Positions 6,906 to 13,670 of a DNA stretch of 21,115 nucleotides are shown here, piece after piece. Position numbers and translations under genes: made by a program. The DNA is taken from the NCBI GenBank assembly GCA_016191305.1, contig JACPOX010000014.1, positions 1 to 21,115 of the forward strand. The letters are read 5' to 3'. Source of the DNA: Legionella longbeachae. GTDB lineage: Bacteria; Pseudomonadota; Gammaproteobacteria; Legionellales; Legionellaceae. The notes beneath the pieces were generated by a model that saw nothing but the letters and a program-made list of their open reading frames with translations, ran no database searches and had not been told where the DNA came from. Position 1 is the stretch's first letter, and each line of letters begins with the position of its first letter.

Positions 6906-9843
6906 ATTGTGAGCTAAATTTGTTTTGTACAGGAGGCTTTAGTACTTTAATGCATTGCGACTGCAAATTGCGTTTCAATGAACTGGCTAATTTATGCGAT
7001 AGTTTATGCTTAGCAAGATAAATATTTAAATGTTTAGCAAAAAATTTGTTTTCATCTAAATGTCCTTGTACATCCTTTTGCAAGTGCTCTGGTATTTTTA
7101 GAATAATAGAAAGATAAGACTTTTCTAATACCTTAAGCACTTGTGTATGTGCTTTCACCACATTTTTTTCTTTATTAAAAATACTGAATTCTTTCGGTTT
7201 CTGATAATTTTCAGGCGTAGTGATAGTGCCATCTTTTACTTTTTCATATAACTCATTTAATTGAAAAGCAGCAATTATTGGATTATCACTCAAATTTTGG
7301 AGTAAATTATACTCAAATTGCAAAATGTTTGAAGTGATTAACTCGTGTTTTTGAGAACTTAGATAAATAGAAGCATTCGAAATATTAGGCCTCGTTCCTA
7401 TTCCTAATTGTTCTAATTGCAAAAATAGAGTCAAGCATCCTTTAGATAAAACATAATCAATAATTGAATTACCTTGATTATCTTTACCAGATATATCAAT
7501 GTTCTTTTTTATTAATATTTTAATAACATCCATAAATTCTTCTTGGTAAAATTTAGATAGCGTAGATTTTAAAGCATACTGTAATGGTGTTTGTCCTTTA
7601 TTATTTTTTATGTTGGCGAGAGTGGGGTTTATTTTCAACAACTCTTTTATAGAGTCCATATTTCTACCGGCCATTGCCACATGTAAGACCGTATTATCTT
7701 CCTGACATATTGTCTTTTTAAAATCATCTCCTAATTTTATTAACAGCATAACTAATTCTTTTGATCCTCCAGCTAATACGTATATGGCACTTTTCCCAAA
7801 TTTATTGAGATCATATATTAATTCCTTGCTCCCTTTAAATTTGAGGACTTGTTTTATTAGATCGAAATTGGCTGTAACTGCAGCATAATAAAATAAATTA
7901 TTATTGTCCTTATCCACTAAAGTTACATCTGAGTTATTTTTTATAAAAAACTTTATAAGCTTGATATGCTTTGAGGTCACAGCCATCATAATGGGAGTAC
8001 ACAAATTATTATCTATCTTTAGGTTAATATCCATCCCGGCATCTAAAAATTTATTAACTAATTCCAGATCACCTAAATTAATGGCACAACCAAATGCCTC
8101 CTTATTTAATAAAATCTTATTATCTTTTTTTATAATGCTATTAAATGCTTTTACATTATTATTTTGAACAATGAAGGATAAAGTATTAGTACATATATGA
8201 CAGCCAGAATTGAGTAATGTTTCAAACATAATGTCTTTTTTATTCTCGCAAGCAATGGAAACTGGGGTAAAACCTAAATCATCAACAAGGTTTACATTAG
8301 CGTTATTTTCTAATAATAGAAGTGCAATATCTTTGTTACCATGCTGAGCAGCGTAATGTAGGGCTGCTTTACCCATTCTGTCTTTGATATTGATATAGTT
8401 TGGATCGTCAATAATTAATTTTTTAACTAATATGGCATTACCTGTTTCAACCGCATAATGAAGAGCTGTTTTTCCATCATTATCTTGTATGTTCACAAAA
8501 TCTAAATGATCGAGCAGAGGCATATTTTCTAATAATCTATCATGCGCATATTCAGCAATATAATGAAGAATCGTTTTACCATCATAGTCTTGGTTTATAA
8601 CATTTGCCCTATGTTTTATTAGTTCATCAAACATGGCTTTATTATTAACAATTGCCGCAACGTGTAGTGGTGTTCTACCCACGTAAAGAGGCGTCGCACC
8701 TGCTTTGATTATCTTGTTAATGCTCTTTATCTCTTTATTTATTAATTCTGCAAGCAGCTTGGAATCATCGTTATATACAGCAGCAAAATGCAGAGGATAA
8801 TACTTGTTCATTGAAGAAAAATATAAAGTGACTTCTTTGTCATTATTTTCTATTTTCTCGATTGAAAACGTTCTGTTTTGTAGTTGTTTATGAGATTGGC
8901 TTTCAAATATATCTATAAACTTAGTTTGTTCTTTACCTTTTGTATATCCATATAAGCTTATCGGTTTATTGTTATCAGCATAGATAATTGTCAATGTATT
9001 AAACATTGCTTCTTTAATAACAACAGCTAATTCTTCCGTGCTATATAAATCAAATACATTAGGTTCATAGAAAGTAGCGGGTGGCAAACCTTGCTGCATA
9101 AGCATAATATTCATGAGAATGTTAACAAAAGTCCTACCATTAGCATCACGAAAGGGATGTAATAATTCAAAGAGCTTAATATGTTTAGCAATCACATATA
9201 CTTTATCGTCAAGTGTTTTAGCTTTTTTTATGTCTTTGTTATACGACCTGGTCAGTTTGCGAAGTATATGTTCTACATTTTCTAGGGGGGCGATATAAAA
9301 ATGAGTGCTTTCACTATATCCATCAAGCAACATTTTTTTATAGATTTGTTTGCCTATCACCTCGATTTTATATGGATTTTCTCTAACATATTCTAATTTA
9401 TTTATTGGTATTTTAGGAGCAAAGACTCCCATTTCTCCTGAACCAAAACAAGCATATTTCTGCAAAAAATTAATTTTAAGAAATTCAATAACACCATTTT
9501 CTGATGCCCTATTTGCTGGAATGGCAAATGACACTGGTTCATTCACGCGCAGATTTCCTGGATTTTTTTCTTGCAATTCCTCAACATTTTTCCCGCATCT
9601 TGCATGTATTGATTTAATTAACTCAACTGTGATGGTAAAATTTTTTGTATCATTTGCTTGTAGAGAAAATAACATTAAGCTTTCCAAACCAGCACTAAGA
9701 CTACCTTTTTCACGCTCTTCATAACCTTCCCAGCCATTTTGTTTTGACCAAAATCTTCCATCCACAAACAAACGCCATAATTGTTCCATTGGATATTTTT
9801 TCAGAAAATAAAGCCCAGGAAGATAAGCCATGATTGATATCAT
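6895..9843 (-). CDS. ankX: AnkX-like Fic-domain / ankyrin-repeat phosphocholine transferase (Dot/Icm effector)
   Basis: AnkX of L. pneumophila moves phosphocholine from CDP-choline to host Rab1/Rab35 and disturbs vesicle traffic. The product (982 residues; AnkX is about 950) matches what I recall of AnkX from the start: LPGLYFLKKYP, WRLFVDGRFWSKQNGWEGYE, CGKNVEELQEKNPGNLR and QQGLPPATFYEPNVFDLY. The Fic motif HPFRDANGR occupies residues 229-237, with His229 at the same position as the catalytic His of AnkX. About a dozen ankyrin repeats fill roughly residues 345-820 (DGKTALHYAVETGN and GKAALHYAAQHGN are clear; later ones are degenerate). A basic helical C-terminal tail follows, where a Dot/Icm signal would lie. 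The first ATG (9843) aligns with the AnkX N-terminus, but no clear Shine-Dalgarno is seen; a second ATG at 9831 is possible. No signal peptide or membrane segment is seen. Function is inferred from similarity. Confidence 0.93.
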   Translation of the reverse strand: MISIMAYLPGLYFLKKYPMEQLWRLFVDGRFWSKQNGWEGYEEREKGSLSAGLESLMLFSLQANDTKNFTITVELIKSIHARCGKNVEELQEKNPGNLRVNEPVSFAIPANRASENGVIEFLKINFLQKYACFGSGEMGVFAPKIPINKLEYVRENPYKIEVIGKQIYKKMLLDGYSESTHFYIAPLENVEHILRKLTRSYNKDIKKAKTLDDKVYVIAKHIKLFELLHPFRDANGRTFVNILMNIMLMQQGLPPATFYEPNVFDLYSTEELAVVIKEAMFNTLTIIYADNNKPISLYGYTKGKEQTKFIDIFESQSHKQLQNRTFSIEKIENNDKEVTLYFSSMNKYYPLHFAAVYNDDSKLLAELINKEIKSINKIIKAGATPLYVGRTPLHVAAIVNNKAMFDELIKHRANVINQDYDGKTILHYIAEYAHDRLLENMPLLDHLDFVNIQDNDGKTALHYAVETGNAILVKKLIIDDPNYINIKDRMGKAALHYAAQHGNKDIALLLLENNANVNLVDDLGFTPVSIACENKKDIMFETLLNSGCHICTNTLSFIVQNNNVKAFNSIIKKDNKILLNKEAFGCAINLGDLELVNKFLDAGMDINLKIDNNLCTPIMMAVTSKHIKLIKFFIKNNSDVTLVDKDNNNLFYYAAVTANFDLIKQVLKFKGSKELIYDLNKFGKSAIYVLAGGSKELVMLLIKLGDDFKKTICQEDNTVLHVAMAGRNMDSIKELLKINPTLANIKNNKGQTPLQYALKSTLSKFYQEEFMDVIKILIKKNIDISGKDNQGNSIIDYVLSKGCLTLFLQLEQLGIGTRPNISNASIYLSSQKHELITSNILQFEYNLLQNLSDNPIIAAFQLNELYEKVKDGTITTPENYQKPKEFSIFNKEKNVVKAHTQVLKVLEKSYLSIILKIPEHLQKDVQGHLDENKFFAKHLNIYLAKHKLSHKLASSLKRNLQSQCIKVLKPPVQNKFSSQFIP

Positions 9844-10055
9844 CTTTTTATGCCATTACAATTATATAGCACAAATAGAACATTATGGCATATTTTTAAT
9901 CAAATGATCATCTTTCATGTATAGTGGTTTCTAGTAGTTCGGAAATTCGTTACGCAAATGGATGTAACTCGATTTAAAGGCTTCTGAAATGACTATACTG
10001 GCTAGAACCGTTTAGCAAATGGCTATTTTTATCATTATAATCTAATCTTTAAGCT
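9844..10055. promoter_or_regulatory. Divergent intergenic region with candidate ankX promoter and inverted repeat
   Basis: This 212-base gap separates ankX (minus) from the decayed sensor gene (plus). On the minus strand a TATAAT box lies about 20 bases upstream of the ankX ATG, with a weak TGCCAT at -35 spacing (18 bases). Two arms, atgccat (9850-9856) and atggcat (9885-9891), form a 7-bp inverted repeat around that -10 box and could be an operator. No convincing PmrA or CpxR box was found by eye. No ORF longer than about 25 codons is present. All of this is by visual inspection only. Confidence 0.3.
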
Positions 10056-10076
10056 ATGATAGTGGGCACCGGTTCT

Positions 10077-10824
10077 ATGGATGGGATCATGGAAAATGGT
10101 AAAACTAGGCTCTTAAATATATGTCATTTTTTAATGGCATGTATTGGGGCCGTTATAATTTTCGCCAGCTTGTCTGTTTATTTTGGAATCTTATTTAAGA
10201 TTCCAGCACTAACAAGTATTTCTTCTAATATCAATATGGAAATAAATACAGCCACGTGTTTTCTTTTGACTGGATCTGCACTTTTAGTCATGAGCAAGCA
10301 AAACCCTGGATTTATTAGCCGAATAGTTTTTGATGTTATGTCGATTAGTATTATGTTGATAAGTGGCATGACTCTATACGAGTATATGTCAGGTATAGAT
10401 TTAGGTGTCGAACAATTAATAACAAATTATCTGTCTCGGTCTCACGGCACAACGTTTGCAGGACAAATGACCTTTATTAGCGCAATTAGTTTCATCCTTA
10501 TTGCCGTCACTTTTATATGTGTATTAAGAAAATCGGTATCAATATGGATAGTACAAACATTTGCATTTTTGGTGATGTTACTCGCTCTGTTTTCCTTGTT
10601 TAATTATCTCTACAGTTACAACAATAACTACTATATTAAATATACCTCCCTGGAAGCTGCGCTGCTTTTTATCATGACAACTATAGGTATTGTATTAAAA
10701 TCTCCCCATTCGGGTATTATTGGTATCTTGCGATTCAGATACCATTGTGGTTGTATCACAGACAAGTATTTTTGTCATCATTGGAATCACGACTCTATTC
10801 GCTTCCATCCTTCTTTATTCATGA
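10077..10824 (+). pseudogene. Remnant of a multi-spanning membrane sensor N-terminus, frameshifted and truncated
   Basis: From the ATG at 10077 (or 10089, MENGKTRLL; an earlier in-frame ATG is at 10056), the product is a run of about six or seven hydrophobic helices, for example CHFLMACIGAVIIFASLSVYFG, IVFDVMSISIMLISGMTLYEY and TFISAISFILIAVTFI. The GMTLYEYMSGIDLGVEQL stretch is typical of membrane sensor modules in front of PAS, histidine kinase or GGDEF domains. After SPHSGIIGIL the frame breaks near 10731: the original frame turns into His/Cys-rich non-hydrophobic sequence, while the plus-one frame reads DSDTIVVV and then another hydrophobic helix ending SILLYS before TGA at 10822-10824. 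No signalling output domain follows. I conclude that it is a dead sensor gene whose 3' part is lost. Which output domain it carried cannot be told. Confidence 0.7.
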
Positions 10825-11105
10825 CCATGATTTGCCGAGCCAACCCTTCATTAAATAGTGAGTGTATCTTCGAGCCTATTGAATGGCAGACTGCTTATAT
10901 TATGATTCACCATAAACCTCCTCCGCAGCAACCACCTACTCTAAAAGAAACCTTAAGGATGATTGCACAACTCGGAGGCTTTTTAGCTAGAAAACATGAT
11001 GGGGAGCCAGGTTCTTCTGTTATATGGAAAGGCTTACAATGTCTTTATAGTTACATTAAAGCGCGAGATGCATTTGCTCACGCCTTCGGTCATACTTATG
11101 TGTAA
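10821..11105 (+). mobile_element. 3' fragment of an IS4-family (Tn5/IS50-type) transposase
   Basis: Ninety-four codons read MTMICRANPSLNSECIF, EPIEWQTAYIMIHHK, PPTLKETLRMIAQLGGFLARKHDGEPGSSVIWKGLQ. The xMIAxLGGFxxRKxDGxPGxxVxWxGL pattern is the C-terminal end of IS4/Tn5-type transposases (compare IARLGGFMDSK and WEGWEAL in Tn5 transposase). The catalytic DDE residues are upstream in the family and are absent, so the fragment is inactive. It happens to be in frame with the preceding sensor remnant, giving one 349-codon chimeric ORF (10056-11105) that should not be annotated as one protein. Bases about 11094-11117, spanning the stop, weakly resemble a Tn5-type end and may mark the right boundary of the element. 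Confidence 0.85.
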
Positions 11106-11155
11106 TGATATGGTCACGGGACGTATCCAGAACTGACGTTAAACTATGATTTAAG

Positions 11156-11620
11156 ATGCCCAATCTCCGGCATGTATTTTTTGAGCATCATTCTAAATTG
11201 TTAAAGGATTTTAAATTAAGAGGAGCAATAGCTGTGTGTTTTCTATTTATGCATCATTCTAAAATTGATACGAGTCAATTAAAAGAGCTTCTCATTACTA
11301 AGTTTGTACTTGAAAAATATTGTTCGGTGAAAAAGAAATCTACAAACCTTATCATCGAAATAGGTGATCAAGGCATACTCGCTCTAGAATATACTACAAA
11401 TAAAAATTATGCTGTCCTCAAAAATCTCAATGTATATATATGTAAATCAATAGAAAAATTGAATATCCCTTCATTAAAAATAGAGCACCATCAGAAAAGC
11501 CCAGGGGAGAAAATTCTAGAAATTACATTACCATACAAGAAAATAACTGAATTTTTCAATCAACTTAGCTTATTGCCCGATCTTAGTATTGATAGGGATA
11601 CACCTAGATTATATTTGTAA
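11156..11620 (+). CDS. Hypothetical protein, 154 codons, start uncertain
   Basis: I do not recognise this product. It is mixed polar and charged (VLEKYCSVKKKSTNLIIEIGDQG, EKILEITLPYKKITEFFNQL) with alternating strand- and helix-like stretches and no signal peptide. The ATG at 11156 has no Shine-Dalgarno. A GTG at about 11233 preceded by AAGAGGAG, or the ATG at 11250, would fit better, and the bases between may derive from the adjacent transposase remnant. It sits between IS debris and the core gene engB, so it may be a truncated remnant of a larger gene. The 3' half has a plausible coding composition. Confidence 0.45.
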   Translation: MPNLRHVFFEHHSKLLKDFKLRGAIAVCFLFMHHSKIDTSQLKELLITKFVLEKYCSVKKKSTNLIIEIGDQGILALEYTTNKNYAVLKNLNVYICKSIEKLNIPSLKIEHHQKSPGEKILEITLPYKKITEFFNQLSLLPDLSIDRDTPRLYL

Positions 11621-11681
11621 TACGAACACAAAATAACGATTCCCCAAAATATCACGATGAAAAAGGATGAAATAGCGAAAG

Positions 11682-12284
11682 TTATGTGAGGCCAAACCAC
11701 TGATTAAGTAACGCAATAAGCTCATCAACTCCTTCTTTTTTCAAAGAAGAAAAAGATTGGATTGTAATCAAATGTTCTGCCAACTCATAAAACTTACGTA
11801 CTTTCAAAAGAGTATTTTTAACATCACTGCGGCTTAATTTATCTGCCTTGGTTAATAAAATATGCACTGGCAATTCGCGATTTAAAGCCCAGTCAACCAT
11901 CATCAAGTCCAAATCTTTTAAAGGATGACGCACATCCATTAATAAAACTAAGCCTTTTAAACTTTGTCTGACTTCAAGATAATGAGCCAAATTTTTTTGC
12001 CAATCCATTTTCACTTGCAAAGCCACTTTAGCATAACCATAGCCGGGCAAATCCACGAGTCGCCGTTCTTCATCCAAGTTAAATAAATTAATTAATTGAG
12101 TACGCCCTGGTGTTTTACTGGTTCGGGCCAAACCTTTGATACCGGTTAAGCAATTTAAAGCGCTGGACTTGCCAGCATTGGAACGTCCAGCAAAAGCAAC
12201 TTCAAAGCCTGTGTCCTCAGGTAAGTGAGACACTCGGGCGGCACTTTTTAAGAATACTGCTTTAGAATAAGGATTATCGACCAT
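11682..12284 (-). CDS. engB: Ribosome-biogenesis GTP-binding protein EngB/YihA/YsxC
   Basis: EngB is an essential small GTPase needed for late large-subunit ribosome assembly. The G1 P-loop GRSNAGKSS lies at residues 33-41, and the KTPGRTQ switch I segment follows at about 57-63. G3 [10 protein letters not shown] starts at residue 78, G4 TKAD is at 145-148, and the G5-like [13 protein letters not shown] is near the C-terminus. The length of 200 residues is standard. The ATG at 12284 gives the usual N-terminus ([12 protein letters not shown], with the family's hydrophobic first strand). It diverges from the cytochrome c4 gene across 69 bases, an arrangement common in gammaproteobacteria. No anomaly is seen. 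Confidence 0.96.
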   Translation of the reverse strand: MVDNPYSKAVFLKSAARVSHLPEDTGFEVAFAGRSNAGKSSALNCLTGIKGLARTSKTPGRTQLINLFNLDEERRLVDLPGYGYAKVALQVKMDWQKNLAHYLEVRQSLKGLVLLMDVRHPLKDLDLMMVDWALNRELPVHILLTKADKLSRSDVKNTLLKVRKFYELAEHLITIQSFSSLKKEGVDELIALLNQWFGLT

Positions 12285-12353
12285 AATTTATAATATTTTG
12301 GGATTTCAACAAGGCAGTGTACCATTACTTTGTGAATTTATTATGAGAAATTG

Positions 12354-12953
12354 ATGAAAAAATTTGTACTCATTTTTATCTTGTGCACTCCACTAGTACT
12401 TTTTGCTCAAGATGACAGCACGCCCATGGCTAATAAAGCTCTTGTTTGCAAGGCATGTCACGGCCCACATGGCAATAGTACCAACCAGGAGTGGCCTAAT
12501 ATCGCAGGACAGAATCCCAAATATTTTGTAAAACAACTTAAAGACATGAAAAACGGCACTTTCCGTAACGCAGCAACTATGAAGGCACTTCTTGCTGCAT
12601 TAAGTCAACAGGATATGGATGACTTGGCATCATATTATGCTAAAATGCCTCTTGCCCAAGGCAGCACACCCGAAAAATTTTTTAAACGGGGTGAGCAAAT
12701 TTACCGGGGAGGCGATTTTACCAAACGGATAACAGCCTGTATCGCCTGTCATGGCCCTAAAGGAACAGGTAATGCTCAAGCTGGTTTCCCGGTACTTTCG
12801 GGGCAACATGCTACTTATACAGTACAGCAATTAAACGCCTTTAAAAACGGCAAACGACAAAATGATTTAAACCATATCATGCAAGATATTAGCAGTAGAA
12901 TGAGTCAAAGTGATATGGAAGCCGTTGCGTATTATATAGAAGGATTACATTAG
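12354..12953 (+). CDS. Di-haem cytochrome c4, periplasmic
   Basis: This electron carrier is exported and binds two c-type haems. From the ATG at 12354 (a TTG at 12351 is open but less likely) a signal peptide reads MKKFVLIFILCTPLVLFA, with cleavage expected before QDD. Two tandem haem domains follow: CKACH at residues 32-36 and CIACH at 129-133, each followed by a P-x-x-x-GQ segment (WPNIAGQNPKYFVKQLKDMKNG and FPVLSGQHATYTVQQLNAFKNG). Met residues in RNAATMKAL and MQDISSRMS are candidate axial ligands. At about 199 residues it is typical of cytochrome c4. It is the first gene of a pair with dsbA (11-base gap), so the two are probably co-transcribed, which makes sense because both act in the periplasm. 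Confidence 0.93.
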   Translation: MKKFVLIFILCTPLVLFAQDDSTPMANKALVCKACHGPHGNSTNQEWPNIAGQNPKYFVKQLKDMKNGTFRNAATMKALLAALSQQDMDDLASYYAKMPLAQGSTPEKFFKRGEQIYRGGDFTKRITACIACHGPKGTGNAQAGFPVLSGQHATYTVQQLNAFKNGKRQNDLNHIMQDISSRMSQSDMEAVAYYIEGLH

Positions 12954-12964
12954 GAAACTAAATT

Positions 12965-13579
12965 ATGTTTAAAAAATTAATTACTATATTATTTCTTTTT
13001 CCATCAATGGTCTTCGCTGCATCATTTATTGAAGGCAAAGACTATCAACTTGTTGCAAATACACCTGCAACAAATAACCAAAATAAACAAGTGATTATCC
13101 AGGAATTTTTCAGTTATGGTTGCCCTTGGTGTTATAAAATCGAAGCCCCTCTGAATCAATGGATAAGTAAAATGGGGAAAAACATTCAGTTTGAACGTGT
13201 TCCCGTAGTATTTAAACCTTCTTGGGAACTTTATGCAAAAGCCTATTACACCGCAAAAACACTCGCACTTTCAGAAAAAATGACTCCTTTACTCTTTAAA
13301 ACCATCCAAAATGAGAAAAAGCCTCTGGATACGAAACAAGCAATGATTACTTTTTTTGTTACACAAGGTGTAGATAAAGAAATCGCTAAAAGTGCTTTGG
13401 GGAATTCACCAACAATTGATATGCGTGTACAAAATGGCATGAGCTTGATGTCAGCTTATCAAATTAATGCAGTACCAGCATTCGTGGTAAATAATAAATA
13501 TAAAACTGATTTACAAATGGCTGAAAATCCAGAGCGTTTGCTAGAAATATTGGATTATTTATCTCGAAAATCTGCTTAG
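12965..13579 (+). CDS. dsbA: Thiol:disulfide interchange protein DsbA family
   Basis: The protein is a periplasmic thioredoxin-fold oxidoreductase. A signal peptide MFKKLITILFLFPSMVFA is followed by SFIEGKDYQLV, the usual DsbA opening. The active site is CPWC (Cys53-Cys56) in FFSYGCPWCYKIE, and the cis-proline loop is INAVPAFVVNNKY (Pro171). The length of 204 residues fits monomeric DsbA rather than the longer dimeric DsbA2 of Legionella. The dipeptide Pro-Trp differs from the Pro-His of E. coli DsbA and may alter redox potential. An AGGAA overlapping the end of the cytochrome c4 gene serves as ribosome binding site. The gene downstream is convergent. Confidence 0.92.
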   Translation: MFKKLITILFLFPSMVFAASFIEGKDYQLVANTPATNNQNKQVIIQEFFSYGCPWCYKIEAPLNQWISKMGKNIQFERVPVVFKPSWELYAKAYYTAKTLALSEKMTPLLFKTIQNEKKPLDTKQAMITFFVTQGVDKEIAKSALGNSPTIDMRVQNGMSLMSAYQINAVPAFVVNNKYKTDLQMAENPERLLEILDYLSRKSA

Positions 13580-13670
13580 ATTAAAAGTAAAGTAATATCC
13601 AGCAAAGAACACTATGAAATAAATGAAGCTCGCCTTGTCTAAGTGGGTAACGCTATATGTGGTTTATCTC

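Noticed and set aside
9350..9724. 124-codon plus-strand ORF inside ankX
   Set aside because: It is antisense to the strongly conserved Fic half of ankX and has no support of its own.
6895..9843. CRISPR-like or DNA-level repeats within the ankyrin region
   Set aside because: The repetition is at protein level (ankyrin motifs) with diverged codons; no regular DNA repeat-spacer pattern is seen anywhere in the window.
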